From Candidatus Fermentibacterota bacterium (GTDB lineage: Bacteria > Fermentibacterota > Fermentibacteria > Fermentibacterales > JCC-6), in NCBI GenBank assembly GCA_030592645.1, contig JAUVIR010000031.1, positions 1-39,481 of the forward strand: a stretch of DNA of 39,481 nucleotides. The letters are read 5' to 3'. The notes under the pieces were generated by a model. That model was given only the letters and a program-made list of their open reading frames with translations. It made no database searches and was not told where the DNA came from. Shown here piece by piece: positions 7,971-16,237 of the stretch (positions within the stretch are counted from its first letter, which is position 1; each line of letters begins with the position of its first letter). A program made the position numbers and the translations under genes.

Positions 7971-9151
7971 CTGCTTCTTTCATTCTTTAACGCTGCAAAC
8001 CTGGCCTCTGTAATTACTTTCTGGACAGGGACAGCATGCTGTCTTGAAGCCTCTGCACAATCCTCATACTCCGGCTCCGCTCGAAGAAGTTCGCCATCCA
8101 GAAAGACCCTTTTTACTCCAATAGGTCCGAATCTGGTTTCAACCGTTCGCTCATCTCTGTCAAGAACAGCCCTTTCAACTTTGCTGACTCTCATTCCAAT
8201 AGTCGACGTATTCCTGAATATACACTCGATTACAGCATCCATTTCGGTTACCGGGCATAGTATTGTGGCCTCGATTGCGGGCCGTCCCTTTCTGCCGACA
8301 CAGATGGCGGCATAGCAATCCATTGCTCCCGATTCAAGGATTCTGCGGGCGGCATCCGGCCAGAGCCTCGCATCCATGTCATCTATAACTGTCTTGATCT
8401 CTATACAGCGATCGGTACCCCAGAGAGCATCGCCCAGTGTCTGGGCGATTGTAAGGCGAAGAAGATTAGGGCGCTGCAGGTCTTTTGATCCTGCTCCCAT
8501 TCCAGTGGCTTGCGGTTTCATGGGTGGGGGAAGATCCAGCCAGGATTCTACAGCTGTTACCAGTATAGCAGCTCCGGTCGGGGTAGTAAGTTCACTTTCT
8601 ATACCTGTTGGCATTGTGGGAACACCACTGAGAATACACATAGTGGCCGGAGCAGGCACCGGCAGGGTACCATGAGCACATGTTACCGTTCCTGTACCGG
8701 TCGCGACAGCCGACGAGAAAACTCTTTCGATCCCGAGAAGATAAAGGCCGCAGAAGGATCCAACGATATCAATTATGGCATCCATAGCGCCGGTTTCGTG
8801 AAAATGCACTTCGTTGATTGAAACACCGTGAGCATGAGATTCCGCTTCCGCCAGCCTTAAAAAGGCATCGAGGCTTTTATCTTTGACATATTCAGGCAGA
8901 TCGGATTCGGAGATGATATGCCTGATATCGGAAAGATGCCGCGGAGAAGTCTCCTTTGGAACAATGACCGTTACGAATGTTCCCTGCATATGGTTTTTCA
9001 GAACTTTATCCGCAGACAGCTTCCACCCCTTCAGATCAAGGGAGTGAAGCATCTTTTCAAGCTGAAGAATATCCAGGCCGCAGTCCACCAGGGCTCCAAG
9101 GATCATGTTGCCTGAAATTCCGCAGAACGGGTCAAAAACAGCTATTTTCAT
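7967..9151 (-). CDS. larC: LarC, nickel insertion enzyme for the pincer cofactor
   Basis: A 394-residue LarC (CTP-dependent nickel insertion cyclometallase) that places Ni into the pincer nucleotide made by LarB and LarE. Family features are the N-terminal FDPFCGISGNM, the conserved EVHFHETGAMDAI, and TTPTGAAIL, followed by the C-terminal half (from about 250, IDDMD...). The gene is a single continuous frame; in Lactobacillus plantarum LarC is split in two frames joined by a programmed frameshift, which is not needed here. A GTG at 9154 lies directly before the ATG at 9151; the ATG has AAGGA at a better spacing. It opens the minus-strand run and is divergent from larE across 124 nt. Confidence 0.94.
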   Translation of the reverse strand: MKIAVFDPFCGISGNMILGALVDCGLDILQLEKMLHSLDLKGWKLSADKVLKNHMQGTFVTVIVPKETSPRHLSDIRHIISESDLPEYVKDKSLDAFLRLAEAESHAHGVSINEVHFHETGAMDAIIDIVGSFCGLYLLGIERVFSSAVATGTGTVTCAHGTLPVPAPATMCILSGVPTMPTGIESELTTPTGAAILVTAVESWLDLPPPMKPQATGMGAGSKDLQRPNLLRLTIAQTLGDALWGTDRCIEIKTVIDDMDARLWPDAARRILESGAMDCYAAICVGRKGRPAIEATILCPVTEMDAVIECIFRNTSTIGMRVSKVERAVLDRDERTVETRFGPIGVKRVFLDGELLRAEPEYEDCAEASRQHAVPVQKVITEARFAALKNERSR

Positions 9152-9275
9152 CACAGTCCTTTATTTCGGTATGCACTATATTCAGTCACTGTGTTTAACG
9201 AGTAAGCTGAGCCAGCCAGCATTTCTTACGGGTATTAATCACTACATAATATAACGGGCTGCATAGGAGGAACCA
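9152..9275. promoter_or_regulatory. divergent larC/larE intergenic region
   Basis: These 124 nt separate two divergent arms of one cofactor pathway, so both promoters must lie here. The only clear signals are the larE ribosome binding site (9265-9270), the AAGGA before larC, and AT-rich candidate -10 boxes such as CATAAT at 9245-9250. No convincing -35 box, riboswitch or large inverted repeat was found. Confidence 0.4.
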
Positions 9276-10031
9276 TTGTCAGTGCCCCGGATGCTGAAAC
9301 AGAACCTGTTCGATAGAGGACGCTGCGGTGTCCTTTTTTCAGGCGGGCACGACAGTGAGGTTCTGCTCAGGTCTGCTGTCAGAGTTCTTGGAGCTTCAAA
9401 TGTTTTACCGTTTACAGCGGATACACAACTGCTCGCAGCCTTCTACCGAAGACATATTCGCAGCGTTGATGAAGAACTGTCCATTGAAACAGTGTTTGTC
9501 CCCATAGACATGATGTCCTGCAGGGAATTCACGCTGAATACGGACATGCGCTGCTATATCTGTAAGAAGGAACTCTATACCAGACTGAAAGCGGAGGCGG
9601 CTGCCGCGGGATGTGATACTGTCATGGATGGAACCAATACCGATGATCTGAGCGAGCATCGGCCCGGACTTGCTGCCGCGGCGGAAACGGGAATAGTCCA
9701 CCCCTTCCTGGAAGCCTGTATGGGAAAGGATGATATCGCGGAGCTGGGAGCCTTTCTTGGGGCCGGAGAATGTCCCTCCGATTCCTGCCTTGCAACCAGA
9801 ATTCCACACGGGATAACGATAACGTCAGAATTGCTTACACTTATTGAAAGCGTGGAAGCCCCCCTTCGTCCTTACGTAAAAGGCAGATTCCGTGTGACAG
9901 CGGGAACCGGAAGAATGCATATCCATTATTCAGCAATAGATGAAAAATATGTAAAAAAAAGTCTTGCACAGCTGAAACTGATCGCGGAGAGATCAGGGCA
10001 GCAAATCGAGCTTCATCTATGCGAACCGTAG
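9276..10031 (+). CDS. larE: LarE, ATP-dependent sulfur transferase of the pincer cofactor
   Basis: A 251-residue PP-loop ATP pyrophosphatase that adenylates and then sulfurates the LarB product, twice per cofactor. The PP-loop is SGGHDS (22-27), where His replaces the more usual Val. DGTNTDD near 118-124 followed by HRPG is the family's signature. Three Cys are placed as in iron-sulfur or sulfur-relay type enzymes: C93 and C96 (RCYICKK) and C171 (SCLATRIP). C171 aligns with the Cys that is sacrificed in the L. plantarum enzyme; whether this one uses a cluster instead cannot be seen directly. The start is TTG, five bases after a perfect AGGAGG at 9265-9270; the first ATG is five codons later with poorer spacing. 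Its last 15 bases overlap the end of the opposite-strand PH gene. Confidence 0.93.
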   Translation: MSVPRMLKQNLFDRGRCGVLFSGGHDSEVLLRSAVRVLGASNVLPFTADTQLLAAFYRRHIRSVDEELSIETVFVPIDMMSCREFTLNTDMRCYICKKELYTRLKAEAAAAGCDTVMDGTNTDDLSEHRPGLAAAAETGIVHPFLEACMGKDDIAELGAFLGAGECPSDSCLATRIPHGITITSELLTLIESVEAPLRPYVKGRFRVTAGTGRMHIHYSAIDEKYVKKSLAQLKLIAERSGQQIELHLCEP

Positions 10032-10388
10032 ATTTCGCAGGATTTCTACGAACAGATCAGGGTTTTCAGGTGATACCACAAAAGTCAAACCAGATGTCCT
10101 TATTGTTACGCAGTTTTTGAAATCGGTTTCATACGCATTGAAAGATCCAAGCTTTCCGCTTTTATACCTGCCGGAAAAACTGAAAAGACCTTCGTTCCCG
10201 AAGGTTCGAATTGATCCTGTCATTGCTTTCGGGTCGTATTCGACCGATTGCAGAATACTGATGTCAATATCTGTATACCACATCAATCTCCTGATGCGGA
10301 ATGTGTTTTCCGAGATACTGTAGCCTCTTACTGTAAACATGAGGCTGATGGACAGGGTCAGGAGCGGGATAAGCGAGTACAGGATCAT
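10017..10388 (-). CDS. small membrane protein with bacterial PH domain
   Basis: A 123-residue protein with a hydrophobic N terminus (about residues 1-18) followed by a bacterial pleckstrin-homology domain of the bPH_5 type. Diagnostic strands are GYSISENTFRIRR, SVEYDPKAM, a loop FSFSGRYKSGKLGSF, and CVTIRTSGLTFVVSPENP with a closing helix FVEILRN. Members usually carry two membrane segments before the domain, so this copy is short at the N terminus. The frame stays open for another 60 nt upstream but with only ATT candidates before a stop, and no ribosome binding site is obvious at the ATG, so the start is uncertain. Its 3' end overlaps larE tail to tail. Function is unknown. Confidence 0.7.
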   Translation of the reverse strand: MILYSLIPLLTLSISLMFTVRGYSISENTFRIRRLMWYTDIDISILQSVEYDPKAMTGSIRTFGNEGLFSFSGRYKSGKLGSFNAYETDFKNCVTIRTSGLTFVVSPENPDLFVEILRNLRFA

Positions 10389-10473
10389 CGTAACAAGTGT
10401 GGAAGCCCGGCCCCAAGCATTGACGTTGACTGCCCGAATGTAAATTCTCTAATCATCCGCGAAGGGAGTCTGC

Positions 10474-13170
10474 ATGGATGCATCAGGCAGCGCACAGGAA
10501 GAAAGAACAATCCCTGATGAAATCAAGGGAGACAGACTCCTGCAGGAAAGCAGCTATGAGAAGGCGGCGGATTTTTTCAACAGTGCAGCAGCAAGCCACC
10601 CTGCAGAGCAGAGCAGGCTATACCGCAAGGCCGCAGTATCCTTCTGGAAAGCCGGTGTTTTTCAGAAAGCAGTAACGGCATTCAAAAAAGCGATTCAAAG
10701 CTGCCGGCAGGATGGGGACAGGGCAGGCGAAGCAAAGAATACCCTTGGTCTTGGAGCAAGCTACCACGGTCTTAACAGGATGTCTGAGTCATACAGGATC
10801 ATGCACGATGCGTTGAGCGCCGCAGAGGAGAGCGGGGATCTGAAAACAGTCGCCGATGCGACGAACTGGCTCGGCATAATCTGCAAGGATCAGGGGGACT
10901 TCTCCCTTGCCGTAGATCATCATAAGAAAGCTATTGAACTGAGCAGGGAACTTGGAAACGAACAGGATGAAGCCAGTTCCCTCAACAGCCTTGGCCTGGC
11001 TCATTACCATATGGAAAACTATCCGGAGGCCATGGAGTATTTTAATAAAGCCCTGGATATACATCGAAGCAGTGATGATTCATGGGGTCTTCCCGACACA
11101 CTCAACAGCATAGGTATGACACTCAGAAGAATGGGCAGGCTCGAAGAAGCCCTGGAATACTATCTCGAAGCCCTCGAAGCGAGAAAGAGAGCTGGAGGAC
11201 TGGCCCGGACGGCCAACATCCTTAACAACATGGGAAATCTCTGCCTGTCTATGGGTAACATGGATAACGCAATTAAATATCATAAAGAAGCTCTTGCGAT
11301 CCGCGTCGAGATTTCCAGTAGAAGCGGTATGGCATCATCCCTTCTCAACCTTGGTGAAGCGTGGAAAAAGGAGGGAAAACTTCACAAATCGGCATCGTGC
11401 CTGCAGAGCAGTCTGAACCATCAGCAGAACAACAGACCCGATGAAATGATGATGGATACTATCCGGATGCTGGCCGAGGTCAGAAGCGCGCTTGGAGACA
11501 GTGAAAAGGCATACGATCTGAGTATTCATGCTCTGGAGACATCAAGAGTACTTTACCGTGATCTTCTGGAAAAGAGGCTGATGGAATCAAGAGAAATTCT
11601 TGAAACCGAGCACCGGGTCAGGGAAGCACAGCTTCTGCGAAGCAAGAACCGCAAGCTTGAGGATCTATCGGACATGCTGTCAGCTCAGAAGGAACAGCTT
11701 CAGCTTATCCTTGATTACGTTCCGGCGGTGATAGTTTTCATTAATAACGAAGGAACCATGATCAGGCTGAACAGATATGCGGCCAGGCTTGTCGATAAGG
11801 AGCCCATAGAGCTTGTCGGCGATGCGGCGGAAAAGTTCTTTGGATCACTTGGAAGATACTTGCCCTTGCTGAACTGTGAAGAAACGGTTTCGCTGAAGGA
11901 TGGAGACCATGTCTATCTCTGTCACCGTGTTCCATTTAAAGGTACAGAGAGTGCACTCGACGGAATGGTTGTATTCGCTATTGATATTACGGAAGAGAAA
12001 AGAGCGGAGCGGAGCAGGATAGAGCTTTCGGAATTGACCGGCAGGGCAAAAAGACTCGAAAGTCTGGGGTATCTTGCGGGCAGTATAGCTCACGATTTCA
12101 ACAATCTTCTTCTGGGTATAATGGGTAATGTTGAACTGGTTATCGGTCGAACAGGTGATGCGCAGTCCAGGAACAATCTGGAGAAGGCCTCCGATAGCGC
12201 AAGACGTGCCGCATCACTCTGCACACAGTTAATGGCTTTTTCCGGAGGAGGCGATTTTGTCTCGAAGCAGCTTGACCTTTCCGCAGAGGTCGAGTTTATT
12301 CTCAAATCTCTTTCGTTCGACCCGGAAGTGCATTTCAGATTCAGCACCGTTCTTCCAGAAGGGCTGCCGCTGATCAACATATCACCTTCCCAGCTGCGTC
12401 TGGCACTGAAAAACCTGTTGGGCGTTCTGGAGGAGAAGGTCAGCGAGGGAGAAAAGGTGGACATCGTAACCGGCAGGATATCTGTTGATTCGGACTATCT
12501 GAAGGGAGCTGTGTACAATAAAGATGCGTTGAAGGGTGATTTCCTTTTCATGGAGGTGAGCGCTTTCTCAGAAGGGATCTCAGAAGATGAAGTCTGCCGG
12601 ATGTTCGATCCCCTAACCAGTGGAGATACATTGAAGACAGACCTTAGAATGCCTGCTGTTCACGGTATTCTAAAATCGTTGGGCGGCTTCATGATCTGCG
12701 GACAGAAGGGTAAATCGGCAGGGATGATAAGGCTGCACTTCCCCTGTACGCAGGAGAATTCATCCGGAGATAAGCCCATGAACCCGGAAACCCGGAAAGC
12801 GAACGCAGGAAGCTGCATTTTACTGGTTGATGACGAAGAGTCCGTTAGAGAAACAGTGGAATCCATGCTTGGCACGCTGGGCCACGACGTACTTACCTGT
12901 TCAGGAGGAGTGAGTGCTCTTAAGCTGCTGCAGGGAAAAGTTGATGATATTGCCTGTGTTCTTCTTGACATTACAATGCCGGAAATGAATGGACATGAAG
13001 TGTTAAGGGTCATATCAAATCTCTACCCGGACCTTGATGTAGTGCTTTCAAGCGGTTTTTCTGTAAAGATGATAGAAGAATCCAGTAATAGTCCATGTTT
13101 CCGGGGTTTTCTTAAGAAACCGTATACCATGGATGAATTGCAGACCATGCTGGAAAAAGTGCTGTGCTGA
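10474..13170 (+). CDS. TPR-PAS-histidine kinase-receiver hybrid with degenerate ATP-binding domain
   Basis: A soluble 898-residue signalling protein without membrane segments. Tetratricopeptide repeats fill about residues 20-340 (LNSLGLAHYHMENYPEAMEYF and similar units). A coiled coil at about 355-410 leads to a PAS domain (about 408-510). The dimerization/phosphoacceptor helix has SIAHDFNNLL with His540. The HATPase-like domain (about 630-755) lacks its signatures: the N-box Asn is Val651, the G1 box DxGxG reads A697-F-S-E-G, and the GxGL lid reads DLRM. The receiver domain (about 770-897) is intact: the acidic pair in VDDEE, phosphoacceptor Asp832 in LDITMPEMNG, Ser in LSSG and Lys in KKPY. 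The protein probably cannot phosphorylate itself and may act as a phosphate relay or protein-interaction switch. The ATG has GAAGGGAG before it. Three bases separate it from the next gene. Confidence 0.88.
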   Translation: MDASGSAQEERTIPDEIKGDRLLQESSYEKAADFFNSAAASHPAEQSRLYRKAAVSFWKAGVFQKAVTAFKKAIQSCRQDGDRAGEAKNTLGLGASYHGLNRMSESYRIMHDALSAAEESGDLKTVADATNWLGIICKDQGDFSLAVDHHKKAIELSRELGNEQDEASSLNSLGLAHYHMENYPEAMEYFNKALDIHRSSDDSWGLPDTLNSIGMTLRRMGRLEEALEYYLEALEARKRAGGLARTANILNNMGNLCLSMGNMDNAIKYHKEALAIRVEISSRSGMASSLLNLGEAWKKEGKLHKSASCLQSSLNHQQNNRPDEMMMDTIRMLAEVRSALGDSEKAYDLSIHALETSRVLYRDLLEKRLMESREILETEHRVREAQLLRSKNRKLEDLSDMLSAQKEQLQLILDYVPAVIVFINNEGTMIRLNRYAARLVDKEPIELVGDAAEKFFGSLGRYLPLLNCEETVSLKDGDHVYLCHRVPFKGTESALDGMVVFAIDITEEKRAERSRIELSELTGRAKRLESLGYLAGSIAHDFNNLLLGIMGNVELVIGRTGDAQSRNNLEKASDSARRAASLCTQLMAFSGGGDFVSKQLDLSAEVEFILKSLSFDPEVHFRFSTVLPEGLPLINISPSQLRLALKNLLGVLEEKVSEGEKVDIVTGRISVDSDYLKGAVYNKDALKGDFLFMEVSAFSEGISEDEVCRMFDPLTSGDTLKTDLRMPAVHGILKSLGGFMICGQKGKSAGMIRLHFPCTQENSSGDKPMNPETRKANAGSCILLVDDEESVRETVESMLGTLGHDVLTCSGGVSALKLLQGKVDDIACVLLDITMPEMNGHEVLRVISNLYPDLDVVLSSGFSVKMIEESSNSPCFRGFLKKPYTMDELQTMLEKVLC

Positions 13171-13173
13171 AGA

Positions 13174-13908
13174 ATGCAGGATGAGTCGGTGTCTTTCAGA
13201 ATACGCATCCTTTTCAACGATCAGGCGTGTAAGAGCGATCTCGCCACCGGGATCGGTTTCAGTGCCCTTATTGGGGATGATCTCCTCTTTGATACCGGTA
13301 ACGACGAAGTAAGTCTTCTTTCGAACATGAGAGTTCTCGGTGTTAACCCCATGAAGATAGACTCCGTGGTTATCTCTCACGATCATTGGGATCATACGGG
13401 GGGCATTGAGGGCCTGCTTAAAACCCGTCCCGGCATTACGGTTTATGGGTGTCCCGGATTCGGTGAAGAGATGAAGAGAGCTGTTGCACTGAATAAAGGA
13501 GTTTTTATCCCCTGCTCTGAATACCGGCAGATAGGGCCGGGTATTTATCTTACTGGTGAGATGCCTGCCCGCTACAAGGGACATTACCTGGCTGAACAGG
13601 CTATGGTCCTCGAAACAGAGAAAGGGATTTCCATTATCACAGGCTGTGCCCACCCCGGGATTGTAAACATTGTCGATCGAGTCGCGGAACGATTTTCCAC
13701 GAAAAAGATGTATTCCATTATCGGCGGATTTCATCTGAAGCGTCATACGGAAGAAGAACTGGATAGTGTACTCAATGATCTTGAAGAAAGAGACATCACG
13801 CTGTTCGTGCCAATGCACTGTACAGGTGAAAAGGCAACCAGGGCCTTTTCAGACAGGTTCGGCTCCAGGACCCATGTCCTGAAATCGGGAGATTCGTTTG
13901 AAATCTAG
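13174..13908 (+). CDS. metallo-beta-lactamase-fold hydrolase (COG1237-like)
   Basis: A 244-residue MBL-fold enzyme. The metal-binding motif SHDHWDHTGG carries His69, His71, Asp73 and His74; further ligands are the His of GCAHPG and the His of MHCTGE. GGFHLK is typical of the subgroup annotated as dihydropterin ribofuranosyl-aminobenzene phosphate synthase-like, named for the methanopterin pathway; in bacteria without that pathway the substrate is not known. It starts three bases after the hybrid kinase gene and so is almost certainly in the same transcript, which suggests that it makes or removes a signal or simply shares regulation. A GTG five codons in (13189) is an alternative start with a slightly better Shine-Dalgarno match (AGGATGAG). 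Confidence 0.87.
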   Translation: MQDESVSFRIRILFNDQACKSDLATGIGFSALIGDDLLFDTGNDEVSLLSNMRVLGVNPMKIDSVVISHDHWDHTGGIEGLLKTRPGITVYGCPGFGEEMKRAVALNKGVFIPCSEYRQIGPGIYLTGEMPARYKGHYLAEQAMVLETEKGISIITGCAHPGIVNIVDRVAERFSTKKMYSIIGGFHLKRHTEEELDSVLNDLEERDITLFVPMHCTGEKATRAFSDRFGSRTHVLKSGDSFEI

Positions 13909-13958
13909 AATACTCAAGGATAACACTTAATTTTCTTTCACATATATGGAGGGGTCAA

Positions 13959-16073
13959 TTGAAGTCGATAGTTTTACTTTTTGTCGTAGTGATTTGCGTT
14001 TCCTATGCAGCTGATGATCTCGTGTATCCGGAAGCCCGTATGTCCGACCAGGTCGATGACTACTTTGGAACACTAGTTCCGGATCCCTACAGGTGGCTCG
14101 AGGATGTGAGTTCCGTTGAAACACTGGCGTGGATAGCTGCCCAGAACGAGTTATGGAACAGCTTCATCGAGGTTATTCCTCGGAGGAACTGGATAAGGGA
14201 GAGGCTTGAGGAGCTCTACGATTACCAGCGATACTCAATGCCCTACAGGAGAGGCGAGCGCTACTTTATACACCTTAACGACGGTTTGCAGGATCACTAC
14301 GTTTTCTGCTCCCGCGAGAGCCTTGAAGGGGAACTGACTGTGCTTATCAACCCAAACGAGTTCCCCGAAGACGAAAGGTTATCTCTTGCAGGAACCAGTG
14401 TGACCGACGACGGAGAGCTGCTTGCCTGGGCAACCAGCGTGAGCGGGTCGGATTGGTCCACCTGGTACGTTATGGACATAGAGACACAAGCTGCCCTGAG
14501 CGATACTATCCGCTGGACAAAGGGCGGTGTCAGCTGGAAGACCGACAACTCGGGTTTTTATTATACGAGGTATGATGAACCCGAGGAGGGGCAGGAATAT
14601 CTTGAACGTAACGAGAACCAGAGGATATTTTTCCACAGACTTGGGACTTTGCAGGAGCAGGACAGTTTAATATACGAGCGACCTGACAAACCCGAGTGGT
14701 TGATTGGAGCTTACGAGACGGACGATGGCAGATATCTGATCATCTATATCTATGATACGAATCTGGCACGGAAAAACGGGATATTTTACATTGATCTTCT
14801 ATCGGGGGACAGCCAGGTGGTGGAACTTCTGGGGGATTTCGATGCGGGATATTCATTGATCGGTAACGTTGGTGAGGAGTTCTACTTCCGTACGGATCTT
14901 GATGCTCCCCATGACAGGATCATCTGTATCGACATCGCCGCGCCTTCCCGCGAGAACTGGATGGAGATCGTACCCGAGTCGGATGAGATACTGGAGAGAG
15001 TTTCTATCCTGAATAACAGCGAGTCGTTAATTCTCCAGTATTCCTGGGATGCCTACAGCCGTGTGTATCTGTACAGCATCCAGGGAGAGTTGCAGAAGGA
15101 GCTTGAGTTTCCCAGCCAGGGAACAATCTGGGGCTTCGGGGGTCTTCAGTCTGACACCGAAACTTTCTACCTGTTCAGTTCCCTCCTGCATCCGGGAGAG
15201 GTATACAGTTACGATTTCGAATCGGGCGAAAGCACATTCCTCTGGGCACCCGAGATAAACGCAGATCTTTCCCGATTCGAGGAAAAACAGGTTTTCTATG
15301 AGAGCCACGATGGAACGATGATCCCGATGTTTCTGGTTTACTCCAGGGACATCGAGCTGGACGGCTCAAACCCTACGCTCCTGACCGGCTACGGAGGGTT
15401 CGGGGCATCTATGAATCCCTGGTTCAGCACCTCCAGACTTGTATGGCTGGAGTTGGGCGGGATATATGCAATTCCCTGTATTCGAGGGGGCGGAGAGTAC
15501 GGTGAGGAGTGGCACCTGGCAGGGATCAAAGAAAATCGCCCGGTTGTGTTCGGTGATTTCATCTGTGCGGCGGAGTACCTGATAAAGGAGGGTTACACCT
15601 CTACACCGAAGCTCGCAATCTCAGGGGGCTCCAACGGAGGAACCCTGGTCGCCGCGTGCCTGAACATGAGGCCGGATCTGTTCGGTGCGGCTGCTCCCGC
15701 CATGGGTGTCATGGATCTGCTTCGCTTTCACCTGTTCACAGTCGGGTGGGCCTGGACCTCCGAATACGGTAACCCCGATGATCCGGAAGAGTTTGAGTTC
15801 CTTCTCGATTACTCTCCATACCACAATATCGAGCCTGGTATCGAGTATCCACCGGTTCTGATATCAACTGCAGATCACGATGATAGAGTGGTTCCCGGGC
15901 ACAGCTTCAAGTATGGGGCAAGATTGCAGGCTGCTCAGGCCGGAGATGCGCCTATCCTGATGTCGATTCATTCCAGGGCCGGACACGGGGGAGCGGTGGG
16001 TCTTTCAGAAGGTCTTGATCGAACGTCCGACAGTTATGCTTTTTTCTGGCAGATACTGAAGATGGATGAGTAG
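13959..16073 (+). CDS. exported prolyl oligopeptidase (S9A)
   Basis: A 704-residue serine peptidase that cleaves short peptides after proline. It begins with a signal peptide (MKSIVLLFVVVICVSYA, cleavage likely before ADD), so it probably works in the periplasm rather than the cytoplasm where many family members sit. DPYRWLED marks the family's N terminus, a seven-bladed propeller follows, and the alpha/beta-hydrolase domain ends the protein. The triad is visible: Ser558 (GGSNGG), Asp641 (DHDDRVVPGH) and His676 (SRAGHGG). Length matches the family. The start is TTG with GGAGGGG at 13948-13954. The gene stands alone. With the nearby C25 peptidase it could complete the breakdown of protein into usable peptides. 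Confidence 0.93.
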   Translation: MKSIVLLFVVVICVSYAADDLVYPEARMSDQVDDYFGTLVPDPYRWLEDVSSVETLAWIAAQNELWNSFIEVIPRRNWIRERLEELYDYQRYSMPYRRGERYFIHLNDGLQDHYVFCSRESLEGELTVLINPNEFPEDERLSLAGTSVTDDGELLAWATSVSGSDWSTWYVMDIETQAALSDTIRWTKGGVSWKTDNSGFYYTRYDEPEEGQEYLERNENQRIFFHRLGTLQEQDSLIYERPDKPEWLIGAYETDDGRYLIIYIYDTNLARKNGIFYIDLLSGDSQVVELLGDFDAGYSLIGNVGEEFYFRTDLDAPHDRIICIDIAAPSRENWMEIVPESDEILERVSILNNSESLILQYSWDAYSRVYLYSIQGELQKELEFPSQGTIWGFGGLQSDTETFYLFSSLLHPGEVYSYDFESGESTFLWAPEINADLSRFEEKQVFYESHDGTMIPMFLVYSRDIELDGSNPTLLTGYGGFGASMNPWFSTSRLVWLELGGIYAIPCIRGGGEYGEEWHLAGIKENRPVVFGDFICAAEYLIKEGYTSTPKLAISGGSNGGTLVAACLNMRPDLFGAAAPAMGVMDLLRFHLFTVGWAWTSEYGNPDDPEEFEFLLDYSPYHNIEPGIEYPPVLISTADHDDRVVPGHSFKYGARLQAAQAGDAPILMSIHSRAGHGGAVGLSEGLDRTSDSYAFFWQILKMDE

Positions 16074-16079
16074 ATAAAT

Positions 16080-16235
16080 CAGGGAAGGTGAGATGCTCTC
16101 CTCCGGGCATCGGCAATCTCCCGCCATGTATCGTCGATGGTGTCCGGGATACTGATCCTGCCTCTTCCGGAGTGAAAAGCCTCCGGGAAGCCGGTCCAGG
16201 TGTCTGGCCAGTTCTCTATAGTGCTTATTTTCCAT
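16080..16235 (-). pseudogene. possible decayed gene remnant downstream of the transglutaminase-like gene
   Basis: Between the prolyl oligopeptidase and the 731-residue gene, two minus-strand frames look protein-like in succession. The first begins at ATG 16235 and reads MENKHYRELARHLDRLPGGF, which resembles the N terminus of a ferredoxin-like family I recall from anaerobes (…LARHLDRLPGGFP…). The other frame then continues with a hydrophilic segment (GRISIPDTIDDTWREIADAR...) to a TGA near 16080. A single shift near 16176 would join them. The ATG is two bases after the upstream TAG. This reads as an eroded gene fragment, but the family match is from memory and the second part is not recognised. 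Confidence 0.3.
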
Positions 16236-16237
16236 AA

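Noticed and set aside
13048-13818. 256-codon minus-strand open frame opposite the kinase end and MBL gene
   Set aside because: Both overlapped plus-strand genes have intact motifs; the antisense product is not protein-like.
16164-16190. GC-rich imperfect hairpin (CTTCCGGAG / CTCCGGGAAG) as a terminator
   Set aside because: It has a bulge and no T run on either strand, and it falls in the possible gene remnant.
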